Positions 1-9,010 of a DNA stretch of 20,210 nucleotides are shown one piece after another (position 1 is the stretch's first letter; each line of letters opens with the position of its first letter). The notes under the pieces were generated by a model that worked only from the letters and a program-made list of their open reading frames with translations, was not told the origin of the DNA and ran no database searches. The stretch covers positions 1-20,210 of the forward strand of contig CALARN010000097.1 of assembly GCA_937889205.1 (NCBI GenBank), read 5' to 3'. Both the position numbers and the translations under genes were made by a program. Source of the DNA: an uncultured bacterium (GTDB lineage Bacteria; Patescibacteriota; Dojkabacteria; B142; OLB20).

Positions 1-1206
1 GTATTTGCTTATACTACTGTTAAAAATTCATATGTGCCTGTGCTCAGCCCTGTACTTGAAGACTTAGTACTAGCACCTCATGAGCAATTAGCACAAAGAT
101 TTGATATTTACCACGACTTTGCTCAAAATCTATTAAGTGATGAAGCGAACAAAGCAAGCAATATTAATGCAACGGTAGCAAAAGAACTTTCAGACAACCT
201 TACTTCTGCAGAAACCATGACAGAATTTTCTGCAAAAATTACCCTAGATAAAGCCTTAAGCGAAGGAGTATTAGGAGTAGATGAGTCTGGTGAAGCAGAC
301 GAGGAAAAACTGATGGAGATGCTCGCAGCCAAAGAATTTGAAATTAGTGGTCAAACTAAAGCAACCGTTAATGGTTTAGAAGATAAATTAGCCAGAACAA
401 TGTCAGAAAATGTAATAACCATCAAGGCCGCTGGCAATACTCTAGAGACAAAATTCGATCTTTTCACAGAGCTTTCAGAAGAGACAAGCGACATTTATTT
501 GTATCTTCATTACTTTCCTAAGAATCCATATCTAATGACAGAGAGTATTGAAAAAATATGGCTAAAATACCCTACGATTGATAACGATCAAGAGTTAGAT
601 CCATTGATGACTGATGTAGAAGAAACTGAGCCCACAGTAGCAGATAACGAAGCAGAACTAGCAGACTCATTAGATAAATTACAAAAATTAGTTCATCACC
701 CAGTTATGGCAAAAATGATTACAGCGGCTCCTTCTCAAAATGTTAATGGGACAACTACCAAATGCTTTGCCCTTACAATTAACAACGAAAATTACCCTGA
801 ATTTGAAGCGGCCATTAAAGAAGTTTATCCAGAGCTAGCTACTGAAAAAAGCGAAATGCCCACAGAACCATACGAAGTTGTCACAACATTCTGCTTTGAC
901 AGCATGCTAATTGCTAGACGAGTTGAAATTACATTGAATACGGCACAAGACGGCACCACAATTGATTTCACAGGCTCAATGCAATTGAATAGTTTTAATC
1001 AAAACTATAAATTAGAAACACCAACTAATGTTAAAAAGTTCGAAGAGATTGATTGGACAGAAGTTCTGCAATTATTAAGCTTTTATAACGATGCGTCTGA
1101 ACCTGGTTATAGCTATGAAGGTAGTGAATCTGACTTATTATTAGAAGACGAGGATAGCGATTTTGATTATGACTACGACTGGAACTCAGACGAAGACTGG
1201 AATTAA
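1..1206 (+). CDS. Unrecognised acidic protein, N-terminus beyond window
   Basis: The frame is open from base 1, so the GTG at 34 is probably internal and the true N-terminus lies outside the window; 401 codons are visible. I do not recognise the family. The visible part is a helix-rich, acidic first half followed, from about residue 245, by a region with two cysteines (KCFAL and TFCFD) and alternating strands (RRVEITLN, TIDFTGSMQLN). This loosely resembles LolA-fold lipoproteins, but that is a guess from pattern only. The last 25 or so residues are almost entirely Asp, Glu, Tyr, Trp and Ser, with a DYDYDW core. No membrane segment is visible in this part. A response regulator follows on the same strand. 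An exported or envelope protein is plausible given the neighbours, but the signal sequence would be off-window. Confidence 0.75.
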   Translation, partial: VFAYTTVKNSYVPVLSPVLEDLVLAPHEQLAQRFDIYHDFAQNLLSDEANKASNINATVAKELSDNLTSAETMTEFSAKITLDKALSEGVLGVDESGEADEEKLMEMLAAKEFEISGQTKATVNGLEDKLARTMSENVITIKAAGNTLETKFDLFTELSEETSDIYLYLHYFPKNPYLMTESIEKIWLKYPTIDNDQELDPLMTDVEETEPTVADNEAELADSLDKLQKLVHHPVMAKMITAAPSQNVNGTTTKCFALTINNENYPEFEAAIKEVYPELATEKSEMPTEPYEVVTTFCFDSMLIARRVEITLNTAQDGTTIDFTGSMQLNSFNQNYKLETPTNVKKFEEIDWTEVLQLLSFYNDASEPGYSYEGSESDLLLEDEDSDFDYDYDWNSDEDWN

Positions 1207-1230
1207 CACAAACACAGTTTGTAAAAAATT

Positions 1231-1258
1231 AAGTATTAGTACAAGTATACTTAAGTAT
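1231..1258 (+). repeat. Three AAGTAT repeats upstream of response regulator
   Basis: AAGTAT occurs at 1231, 1243 and 1253, about one helical turn apart. The middle and last copies border the palindromes AAGTATACTT (1243-1252) and ACTTAAGT (1249-1256). The array lies just ahead of the response regulator gene. TATACT at 1246-1251 could also serve as a -10 box, but no good -35 sits at the right distance. A regulator-binding site is an inference; in AT-rich DNA such repeats also arise by chance. Confidence 0.3.
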
Positions 1259-1284
1259 TATTGTATTTATTAATAGTCACTATA

Positions 1285-1665
1285 GTGTCTAAAATACTAA
1301 TTATTGAAGACGAAGAGTCTTTACAGCAGGCTTTGGTAAATAAATTTCAAAGCAATGGGCATAAAACACTTGTTGCCTCCAATGGGAAACAGGGTTTAGA
1401 GTTGGCATTAACTGAAATACCGGATTTGGTACTGCTAGATATTTTAATGCCGGAGATGACAGGTTCTGAGATGCTCACCAAATTAAGGGAAAGCGGTGAA
1501 TGGGGAGCTCATGCAAAAGTGATAGTACTAACAAACCTTGACCCTGATAGTGAAATGCTTAAGCAGATGACCATTAACTCACCCTCTTACTATATTCTAA
1601 AGGCAGATATAAGCCTTGATGAAGTGGTGCAGAAAGCAAACGAAATTCTGACACAAGTGAAATGA
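1285..1665 (+). CDS. CheY-like single-domain response regulator
   Basis: This is a stand-alone receiver domain of about 126 residues with no output domain. Counting from the GTG at 1285, the acidic pocket is E8-D9 (in ILIIEDEE), the phosphoacceptor is D52 (LVLLDILMPEMTG), and the conserved Thr and Lys are T83 (VIVLTN) and K106 (ILKAD). All key residues for phosphorylation by a histidine kinase are present. A longer reading from a TTG at 1261 adds eight residues; the GTG is preferred because receivers normally begin directly with the SKILIIEDE strand. Neither start has a Shine-Dalgarno sequence. No histidine kinase is in the window, so the partner is unknown. The gene runs towards the convergent propeller gene with only 34 bases between, and no terminator is visible there. 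Confidence 0.9.
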   Translation: MSKILIIEDEESLQQALVNKFQSNGHKTLVASNGKQGLELALTEIPDLVLLDILMPEMTGSEMLTKLRESGEWGAHAKVIVLTNLDPDSEMLKQMTINSPSYYILKADISLDEVVQKANEILTQVK

Positions 1666-1699
1666 CTCGAATCCTCTTCTATGATATTAATGCTTGTTC

Positions 1700-4207
1700 T
1701 TAAAAAGTAGCTACTACCATAAAGGTTAATGTATCGGTATAAAGTCCCGGATTGTTAGTGTAGCTTGCTGCTGCTGCAATATCCATTCTTATTCTACCGG
1801 TGTCTAGTGGCTCTGTATTTGTAGTAAATACAGTTTGTGGAGTTGTTTGAAAAGAACAGTATGATGTAGCAACGATGCAATTTCCATTTCTAGAAATATT
1901 ACCAGAGCTTATTGCAGGATCTTCTGTAAGTTGAAACCCATAAGCACCGTCATTTGCTTCAATGTTTGCAGCTTCTGCGACTGTTGCTATAAAACTAGCA
2001 TTTGGGCCTTGTAGACCGGCGTTTTCAGAAACAACATACACAACAGCTCCGTTATAAGCATTGGTTGTAAGATCAAGCCAAATCGAATTAATTATGCCGT
2101 CGTTGCCATCACTATGCATTACACTTGTATCATTAGACTTATTGACTGTAGTGCTATTTAACTCACCTAAATCCACCGTGTAGTTACTACCCGCTCCACC
2201 ATTCTCATGGGTTAGACAGATATTATAAGCACAGTTTGCATCTGCTACTGCTGTATCAATATCGAAGCTAATGAAGGTATCAACATAACCAGTAACATTG
2301 ACTTGGTCACTATCAACAATAGGCACTGTAGCACTACCATACTCTGAGCCCATTGCATTGGTTATTAGAATAGAAATAACATATTCACCAACATCATAAG
2401 GGTTAAGTATTTGATTCTCGCCCTCAATACCCTCTTCAATTGCATGTGTTCCTACTAATAACTCTAGAGTAACTAGTGGATCAGCATAATTTACACCTTC
2501 GGTAGGAGGATAAAGCACAATAATATTATTAGCAGTATCGATTTCTAGACCCCAAGAATCGACATCAGGATAACCTAGTAAAGGAACGGGTAAACCGGCA
2601 ACTATAAAATCAAAATCATCAGAAGTTAAATATCCAAGATCCCAGTCCATACTAAAGCTAATCTCAATTAAATCAGTAGCGCTTAACACACCATTTACAG
2701 TGCCAAAAAATATACTGTGGTTGCTAAATTCTCCTGCCTGTAAACGCGTCATAGTATCTTCAATTACTAAATCTGCAGCTGCGCCAGATTCAGTAATACT
2801 AATACCACCAGTTCCGGTCATCCCTTCCACTCGCCAGTACTCAATCAAAGTATTTGGATCAATAAATTTTGTAACAGTAGTGCCATTTACTGTTAATGCA
2901 GAACCTCCTGAACAGCCTTCATAAACATCTTCAATAGCTTCTGCACCTGGGCAAATATGTACAGCATTACTGACCATGCCAGTAGGAATTGGAACATATA
3001 AAGTAAAACTAGCGACATTAACGCCCGGCATATCTAATAATCCATGAATGACAGAAGAACCCGCAACGGTATCTGTATAGGCAAATAAACCCGTAGTTTC
3101 CCAGTCTAAATCGGTCTCAATTTCTACTTCTACCTCTGCTAAAATTGTGCCATCGTATGAATTACCTATCAAGGCATTGTAAACACCCATGCCACCTCCA
3201 CCTTTGCCAATATTGGTAAGATTGCTTCCTGTATTTAAATCATTAACAGTCATTTCTTCTGAAACAAGTATCTGCCCCATAAACGCACGAACTTCATTTA
3301 TCACATTTGGACTTCCAGCATTACTGGAACGCAAAAAATATACAAAATCACCCGAGCCCGACATATCAACAATATTATTAAACTCACTAAAATTCTCATG
3401 ATTTACCATCCCCGTAAATACCCGATTCTTTGAATAGACAAACATTGAAATTTGCCCTGTTGAATAATTTGTAAAATATACACTATCATTTTTATCTGTC
3501 GCTACCCTCATAACAGAACTCGTTTGAGTTGATGGTACCATGGTATAGGCATCACCACCACTTAACGCCTTATATGTAATCATATTCCCATCTAATAAAG
3601 GATACGAAGTATTGGTGACATATAAATAGCCATTAGAAATTGTCAAATCGTTAGGATAACTTAATAGTACTTCGTTAGTAGGATCAGTGATAAAATCTGA
3701 TTGATTACCAGCTGGAGAAATTTTAATAATTTTAATATCAGCGAGACTCGCAACATACATATCTCCGGTCACCTGATCAATTGCTAACCCCCATGGTCCA
3801 TTGCTTGTAGTCACAATATATGTAATATCCAGATCATAATTTGGTGCAGCATATCTTTTTACTCTATGATTAGTACTATCTGCTAAATAGAGATTATTCG
3901 CACTATCATGTGCCATCCCAGTAACAGTAAAGCCTGAGTCAATAATTTCTGTATAAACAGCATTGTTGCCTGAACGGGTAAACCTTTCAACTCGATTGTC
4001 TGTTTCGTTATAGACAAAAATTTGAGAACCAATAACATCAATATAAGTATATGACTTGCCATTGGCTTCAGCACTCATTGAAATTGGATAATTTGCCCCA
4101 TAAGAGGAAGCAACAACTATATTATTCTGTGAAAGGTTTAATAGAAAAAAAATTGTGAGACAAAAGGTAACAATATAGGTCAATTTTGATTTTGTTAAAA
4201 GGTGCAT
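1700..4207 (-). CDS. Secreted NHL-like beta-propeller protein with shared C-terminal surface module
   Basis: This 835-residue exported protein has a signal peptide at about residues 1-33 (hydrophobic core IVTFCLTIFFLL, probable cleavage near VVAS). Residues about 40-330 contain NHL-type propeller blades, for example GMAHDSANNLYLADSTNHRV and GLAIDQVTGDMYVAS. Residues about 340-627 are beta-rich domains homologous to the neighbouring 1257-aa protein (shared ICP, TGTGG and TRLQAG-type segments). The last 208 residues are the shared C-terminal module starting at PIVDSDQVNV and ending TFMVVATF at the stop codon. The gene lies 20 bases downstream of its paralogue on the same strand and is probably cotranscribed. 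There is no clear Shine-Dalgarno sequence before the ATG. The propeller probably binds a ligand or partner outside the cell; the exact target cannot be told. No catalytic motif was seen. Confidence 0.85.
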   Translation of the reverse strand: MHLLTKSKLTYIVTFCLTIFFLLNLSQNNIVVASSYGANYPISMSAEANGKSYTYIDVIGSQIFVYNETDNRVERFTRSGNNAVYTEIIDSGFTVTGMAHDSANNLYLADSTNHRVKRYAAPNYDLDITYIVTTSNGPWGLAIDQVTGDMYVASLADIKIIKISPAGNQSDFITDPTNEVLLSYPNDLTISNGYLYVTNTSYPLLDGNMITYKALSGGDAYTMVPSTQTSSVMRVATDKNDSVYFTNYSTGQISMFVYSKNRVFTGMVNHENFSEFNNIVDMSGSGDFVYFLRSSNAGSPNVINEVRAFMGQILVSEEMTVNDLNTGSNLTNIGKGGGGMGVYNALIGNSYDGTILAEVEVEIETDLDWETTGLFAYTDTVAGSSVIHGLLDMPGVNVASFTLYVPIPTGMVSNAVHICPGAEAIEDVYEGCSGGSALTVNGTTVTKFIDPNTLIEYWRVEGMTGTGGISITESGAAADLVIEDTMTRLQAGEFSNHSIFFGTVNGVLSATDLIEISFSMDWDLGYLTSDDFDFIVAGLPVPLLGYPDVDSWGLEIDTANNIIVLYPPTEGVNYADPLVTLELLVGTHAIEEGIEGENQILNPYDVGEYVISILITNAMGSEYGSATVPIVDSDQVNVTGYVDTFISFDIDTAVADANCAYNICLTHENGGAGSNYTVDLGELNSTTVNKSNDTSVMHSDGNDGIINSIWLDLTTNAYNGAVVYVVSENAGLQGPNASFIATVAEAANIEANDGAYGFQLTEDPAISSGNISRNGNCIVATSYCSFQTTPQTVFTTNTEPLDTGRIRMDIAAAASYTNNPGLYTDTLTFMVVATF
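1703..2326 (-). other. C-terminal module, copy 1 (208 residues)
   Basis: This stretch encodes the last 208 residues of the 835-aa protein. It aligns without gaps to the last 208 residues of the 1257-aa protein, with about 153 identities (roughly 74%, hand count). Landmarks are IVDSDQVNVTGY, a CxxxxC pair, NYTVDLGELNST, VMH, GIIN, ANDGAYGFQL, an NC...YC pair, PLDTGR and a final YTDTLTF strand. Confidence 0.85.
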
Positions 4208-4227
4208 TTTTTAATATTATTAATTAA

Positions 4228-7200
4228 TTAATATGTTGCTACTACAGTAAAGGTTAATGTATCTGTGTATAATCCCGGATTGTTAGTGTAGCTTGCTGCT
4301 GCTGCAATATCCATTCTTAGTCTTCCTGTGTCTAAAGGTCTTCCCTCAGTTGTGAATACTGTTTGGTTAGTTAATGGTAAGGCGCAATAAGCCCCCGCTA
4401 TTATACAATTCGAGTTTCTAGTTATTGTTCCAGTGCTTACTGTACCCATATCTGTTAGTTGAAAGCCATACGCGCCATCATTAGCAACAATATCTTCTCC
4501 GTCTGTTACGGTTGAGATAAGGTTTGTTGCTGGACCTTGAAGACCTGCATTAGCCGAAGATACATATACTATAGCGCCTTCATAAGCATTAGTTGTTAAA
4601 TCTAAATAAATACTGTTAATTATGCCCGAACCACCTTGAGTGTGCATTACTGAGTTACTATTAGATTTATTTACCCAAGTACTATTCAATTCTCCTAAAT
4701 CTACTGTGTAGTTAGTACCTGCTTCTCCGTTCTCATGGGTAAGACAACCGTTGTAGGCACAATTAGTGTCAACTACTGAGGTATCTATGTCAAAGTTTAT
4801 GAAAGTATTTACATAGCCAGTGACATTGACCTGGTCCGAATCTACTATAGGTATGCTTATTGTTCCACTTTCTGGGCCTAATTGTGTTTCATTATGAATA
4901 ACTACTTCAATAGCATATAATCCAATATTTACTGGATTTATAATCTGATTGACTCCGCTTGCTTCGTCTTGAGCATTGAGACCAATTTTTAATTTAATCG
5001 CATCTCCTGGTTGTATGTATTGATCTCCACTAACCGGAGCTGATAATGTGATTTTATCTAGAAGTGGGTCGATTACAACACCCCATACATTATTTCCCGC
5101 TGTAGAAGCTAATTGCAAACTGTCAGTATTCTTATATAAATCAATGTCGGTAACTAAAAGTGAATCTAAATTAAATCCCTGATTTGCTGGATCAAATGTA
5201 ATATCAATTGAATCTGCTCCGTTAATAATCCCTAAAGTATTTGAAAATAAGATTTCATGATTAGCTGGAACTCCCTGCATTAATCTGGATAGAGTATCTT
5301 TTAAGCCAATTGCGTTTTCTTCTTGGTCTGCTTGTAGACTTAGGCCCCCAGTACCAGTTAATGATTCTACTTTCCAAAATAGCTGTCCGCTTAAAGTTAC
5401 AATCTCAACATCTGGATCAGATTCGTATTTGATTATTGAATTTGGACAAGATTGGGTAACTTGAGATAAATCTACGGCTTCAGGACAAATCATAACCGCA
5501 ATATCATCAATTTCTTTTGGAATATATAAAGCATGAGATTCAGCCGCTCCTGGAGCAGATGTAAGATTAGCTACTACAGATTTATTATTATTTATATCCA
5601 TATCACCATTTACGATTGACCAATCACGATCTGATGTCATATCGACATTTATATCTGAAAGAGGAAATTGATCTTTCACTAATCTCAAATCAGAATTATT
5701 TGACTTAAGGCCTGATCCACTTCCAGCTTTTACGCTATAGTTGGTGATTGGATCTATTACGTCTAGAGTATTTGAGAGATTTTGGATTTGGTGTAACGCA
5801 CCAATGCGGGTAAAATTACTTCTGTAATAACTAGATACATCAGAGAAATACCCTCCGATATATATCACATCGTTGACAGGCATTATTTTTAATACTTGAC
5901 CAAATACACCTGAATTCCAATTTCCATCATAAGTGCCGTCATCAATATCAACCCTCCCTGCATATACAATATATGGGGAAACAGGTGAGCCAATGTAGTT
6001 TCCACCAAAATATAAATGATTAGCATCTGCTACAATATCAAATACACTTCCCGAATTGAAAATACTATTATAATGCCAATTAGTATCTGCCTGTCCTGTA
6101 GTAGTATCCAATTTAGCAAGATTGTTATTGGCTTCAGTACCAATATAAGAGAATTCTCCACCGATATAAATATTGCTATTTGCAATAAGAATATCAAACA
6201 CAGAACCGTCAACTTCTGGAACCCAGGTGTCATCTAAAGACATATCAGTTAAACTAATCCGAGCAACATTATGTCTAGTTAAACCATTGACAGAGTTGAA
6301 CGATCCACAAACATATAAATAATTACTATCACTTGTAATATTCGAAATGTAAAAGCTTTGATCTTCGCTACTAGGGAAAATTGGATCCCAAGATTCATCG
6401 CGAACACCGTTTAATTTATTATATCTTCTAATAATTGGAGTTATGAAGTAATTACCCTCCTCGTCATCACTATACTCCTCGCCTGAAACATAAATATAAC
6501 TATCTTGTATGGCAATTTTTGAGTGTTGAATGGAACTATCGTAGGGGATGTTAAAGCTTGGATCAATTTCTCCAGTATCTTTATTAAATTTTGCGACACC
6601 CATCAGTTGCCCTTCAGAGTAATTAAAGGATGATCCCCGAATATACAAATTCGCACCATCTATTAGTATTTCTGATAGATATGCCGAACCTGTTAAGTTT
6701 ACATTCCAATCGTTATCTAATATCCCGGTATCTCTATTAAGTCTACCAATGCCATTCAAAGACAAACCTCTATAACTGATAAAATCACCTCCAATATATA
6801 TTTGTTTGTTCCAATAACCAATAGTTAATACTTGATTGCTAGTAGAAGGGTTCCAGGTTGAATCGGGAATTCCGGTTTGAGGGTTTAATTTTACAATATG
6901 GTTGTAAGCTTGGCCATTCCACAAATTGAATTTGCCCCCTACAAAAACCGCATTATCAATATATTTAACAGATTTAATAATTGGCGTTATTGTATTAGAA
7001 GCTGAATTATTAAACGAACTGTCTACTACTCCTGAATTTTTGTTTAGTTTAACTAAACTCTTAATTTCGAAGTTATTAACTTTATTAAAATATCCCCCTA
7101 CATATAGATCTTGGTTATTAATTTCTAAAGCATCAATTACAGAGCCACCATCAGTAGTTGGAAAATCCAGATTAATTGAACTATCTACTGAACCATCTGG

Positions 7201-8001
7201 AAGTGCTATTTTCGCAAGGTTAGAAACATTAATCCCATTAACTGAAGTAAAAGAACCTCCTAAATATAAGTATTCACCTTCAAGTTTTATACATCTAATT
7301 GCATAGTTAATCTGTAAATCAAAACCTGTATCAACCACTCCGGTGGTCTTGTTTACCCTAGCAAGGTATTTAATATTTTGCCCGCCTATGCTAGTAAAAG
7401 ACCCGGCAACATATAAGTAATTCCCATATAACGCAAATGCATCAGGATTTCCTCCAAGTACGCCAGGATTCCAGTTTAAATCAACCGATTTATTTGATAT
7501 ATTAATTTTTGCAATACGTTCACGACTTTGACCTCCAATACTATTAAACCACCCACCAACATACATATCGTTCCCATCAATAATTATATTTGTAACGTCA
7601 ATGGTCAGAGAAAAATTCCAACTTGTATCAACTGAGCCGTTGGCAAAAACATGAGCAAAGCCTATAATATTATAGCTTCCTACTTTTGTGAACGAACCTC
7701 CTAAATACCAACCGCCTGAACCATCAGGGACTATAGTTCGAACAGTCCCCTTGACAACTGGGAATACCGGGTCCAGTTGAATTGAATTTGTTGCCATTTT
7801 TATAGCATTTCCTGAGCTTTTACCTAAATAATTATAATTGCCGGCAAAATATACATAATTGTCATCAAGGGCAAATGAGTTTACCGAACCGTTGGCAACA
7901 TAAAATGATGGATCTACCAAATTTGTAGCAGCAGATACTGTTTGAATAGAAAAGAACGATAAGGTTAGAAAGAAAATAAAAGAAAAAAAGGCTTTCTTCA
8001 T
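4228..8001 (-). CDS. Secreted delta-60-like beta-propeller protein with shared C-terminal surface module
   Basis: This 1257-residue exported protein has a signal peptide at about residues 1-24 (FFSFIFFLTLSFF, cleavage near VSAA). Residues 40-742 hold 14 tandem repeats of about 50 residues with the core LYVGGSF...GG....LAK.N...G..D..WN, matching the delta-60 (DUF5122) propeller repeat as I remember it. Fourteen blades would fit two seven-bladed propellers. Then come beta-rich domains homologous to the 835-aa neighbour (VMICP, TGTGGLSL, LSRLMQG...HEILF), and a final 208-residue module ending TFTVVATY at the stop codon. The gene is the first of a two-gene unit with the 835-aa paralogue; a plausible promoter lies at 8027-8055. 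No Shine-Dalgarno sequence precedes the ATG. Likely role: extracellular recognition or surface scaffolding; ligand unknown. No peptidase or hydrolase motif was found. Confidence 0.88.
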   Translation of the reverse strand: MKKAFFSFIFFLTLSFFSIQTVSAATNLVDPSFYVANGSVNSFALDDNYVYFAGNYNYLGKSSGNAIKMATNSIQLDPVFPVVKGTVRTIVPDGSGGWYLGGSFTKVGSYNIIGFAHVFANGSVDTSWNFSLTIDVTNIIIDGNDMYVGGWFNSIGGQSRERIAKINISNKSVDLNWNPGVLGGNPDAFALYGNYLYVAGSFTSIGGQNIKYLARVNKTTGVVDTGFDLQINYAIRCIKLEGEYLYLGGSFTSVNGINVSNLAKIALPDGSVDSSINLDFPTTDGGSVIDALEINNQDLYVGGYFNKVNNFEIKSLVKLNKNSGVVDSSFNNSASNTITPIIKSVKYIDNAVFVGGKFNLWNGQAYNHIVKLNPQTGIPDSTWNPSTSNQVLTIGYWNKQIYIGGDFISYRGLSLNGIGRLNRDTGILDNDWNVNLTGSAYLSEILIDGANLYIRGSSFNYSEGQLMGVAKFNKDTGEIDPSFNIPYDSSIQHSKIAIQDSYIYVSGEEYSDDEEGNYFITPIIRRYNKLNGVRDESWDPIFPSSEDQSFYISNITSDSNYLYVCGSFNSVNGLTRHNVARISLTDMSLDDTWVPEVDGSVFDILIANSNIYIGGEFSYIGTEANNNLAKLDTTTGQADTNWHYNSIFNSGSVFDIVADANHLYFGGNYIGSPVSPYIVYAGRVDIDDGTYDGNWNSGVFGQVLKIMPVNDVIYIGGYFSDVSSYYRSNFTRIGALHQIQNLSNTLDVIDPITNYSVKAGSGSGLKSNNSDLRLVKDQFPLSDINVDMTSDRDWSIVNGDMDINNNKSVVANLTSAPGAAESHALYIPKEIDDIAVMICPEAVDLSQVTQSCPNSIIKYESDPDVEIVTLSGQLFWKVESLTGTGGLSLQADQEENAIGLKDTLSRLMQGVPANHEILFSNTLGIINGADSIDITFDPANQGFNLDSLLVTDIDLYKNTDSLQLASTAGNNVWGVVIDPLLDKITLSAPVSGDQYIQPGDAIKLKIGLNAQDEASGVNQIINPVNIGLYAIEVVIHNETQLGPESGTISIPIVDSDQVNVTGYVNTFINFDIDTSVVDTNCAYNGCLTHENGEAGTNYTVDLGELNSTWVNKSNSNSVMHTQGGSGIINSIYLDLTTNAYEGAIVYVSSANAGLQGPATNLISTVTDGEDIVANDGAYGFQLTDMGTVSTGTITRNSNCIIAGAYCALPLTNQTVFTTEGRPLDTGRLRMDIAAAASYTNNPGLYTDTLTFTVVATY
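4231..4854 (-). other. C-terminal module, copy 2 (208 residues)
   Basis: This is the second copy of the shared module, forming the end of the 1257-aa protein and collinear with copy 1. Bases 4273-4319 are identical over 47 nt to 1745-1791. That stretch encodes the RMDIAAAASYTNNPGL segment, which fits recent duplication or gene conversion. Confidence 0.85.
5776..7884 (-). repeat. Fourteen delta-60-like propeller repeats
   Basis: There are fourteen protein repeats of 40-59 residues, beginning at residues 40, 87, 136, 186, 235, 288, 340, 391, 441, 491, 550, 601, 653 and 703. Most carry a Y(V/I/L)GG.F core and a G..D..WN or FN end. Repeats 9 and 10 are the most divergent (YIRGSSF and YVSGEEY). 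DNA copies have diverged, so this is an old array rather than a fresh expansion. Confidence 0.8.
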
Positions 8002-8026
8002 CCAAGTAGTGTAAATATATTCATAA

Positions 8027-8055
8027 ATAATAAAGATATTTTATTAACTAATCAA
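8027..8055 (-). promoter_or_regulatory. Promoter for propeller gene pair, with overlapping palindrome
   Basis: On the minus strand TTGATT (8050-8055, -35) and TATTAT (8027-8032, -10) are 17 bases apart, giving a leader of about 20 nt before the ATG at 8001. The -35 box is part of a perfect 12-base palindrome, AATCAATTGATT (8050-8061), which could be an operator. The rest of the 8002-8200 gap holds no gene or clear terminator that I can see. Confidence 0.45.
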
Positions 8056-8200
8056 TTGATTCCAGTTATTTTCTCATCTTTCACCATCAACATTGAAGCG
8101 AATCACTCATCACAGAGTTTAATCACATAAATAGTAGTGAAAAAGCAATTACACGTTCCATACTAACGGAATTCAATCCAAACTAAAAACACTATTAAAA

Positions 8201-8989
8201 TTATCTCACCGGCTTAGCCATTTTTTGTATTAACCCCTTAGTAAAACCGGGTAACAGCCTATACAAAACCGCATATACTTTCCCCATAGTAGGTATTGGG
8301 TGTTGCCCACCTTTTTGTAATGCAATTTCGTAAACTTTTTCACTAACCACAGAGACAGGTATAACTTGAGTAAGATTATTAAGCTCAATATCTGCCTTCT
8401 CTTTTGAGAAAAATTCTGTATCTACAGGCCCAGGGTGAATTGTACTCACCAAAATATTATGTGGTTTTAACTCCAGCTCTAGCGAAGCTGCAAAACCTGT
8501 TATTGCCCATTTTGAAGCTACATATACAGACCACTGTGGCACAGATATTAACCCTGCTAGTGATGATGTCATGATAATATGCCCCATCTTCTGAGGTATC
8601 ATCATCTCAGCGGCATATTTACTCACAAGAATCATACTTGTAACATTAACATCTATCATCTCTTTTATCTGCTCATCTGTTTGCTTGATTAAATAGTCAA
8701 CATGACCAAGCCCTGCGTTATTAAATACCAAGTCTAAATTACTGGTATAAGCTTTAACTTCACTAAACAGTCTTTTAATATCTTCAAGTTTAGTTAAATC
8801 AGCAAGTATTATTTTTGTTTTAACTTCAGGATTAAGCTTTTTAATTTCAGCTTCGACCAAAGCCATTTTTTCAGGGTTCCTAGCTGTTAAAATCAAATTA
8901 CACTTATCTTGTGCCATTCTTAAGGCAACAGCCTTACCAAAGCCTGATGATGCGCCTGTTATTAATATTGTCTTATTATTTAATTTCAT
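8201..8989 (-). CDS. Short-chain dehydrogenase/reductase (SDR)
   Basis: This is a classical NAD(P)-dependent oxidoreductase of 262 residues from the ATG at 8989. The nucleotide-binding motif TGASSGFG is at residues 11-18 and NNAG at 90-93. The catalytic tetrad N115, S143, Y156 and K160 (YVASK) is complete. T35-A36-R37 (LTARN) follows the second strand, and a basic residue there often goes with NADP preference. The family acts on many alcohols and ketones; the substrate cannot be told here. A TTG at 9004 would add five residues (MYKTT) but the ATG start is more typical. The gene follows the unknown membrane protein by about 20 bases on the same strand and is probably in one transcript. The C-terminus (LLPGFTKGLIQKMAK) is amphipathic or weakly hydrophobic and may touch the membrane. 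Confidence 0.9.
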   Translation of the reverse strand: MKLNNKTILITGASSGFGKAVALRMAQDKCNLILTARNPEKMALVEAEIKKLNPEVKTKIILADLTKLEDIKRLFSEVKAYTSNLDLVFNNAGLGHVDYLIKQTDEQIKEMIDVNVTSMILVSKYAAEMMIPQKMGHIIMTSSLAGLISVPQWSVYVASKWAITGFAASLELELKPHNILVSTIHPGPVDTEFFSKEKADIELNNLTQVIPVSVVSEKVYEIALQKGGQHPIPTMGKVYAVLYRLLPGFTKGLIQKMAKPVR

Positions 8990-9010
8990 TGTAGTTTTAT
9001 ACAAAATTAG

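Noticed and set aside
1208..1222. Hairpin ACAAAC-ACA-GTTTGT after the first gene as a terminator
   Set aside because: The stem is only six mostly A-T pairs and on the plus strand it is followed by A residues, not T.
1666..1680. GACTCGAATCC resembling a tRNA T-arm
   Set aside because: No acceptor stem or anticodon arm can be folded around it; only about 11 bases match.
6926..7306. 126-codon plus-strand frame inside the 1257-aa gene
   Set aside because: It lies wholly opposite clear propeller repeats and has no recognisable protein features.
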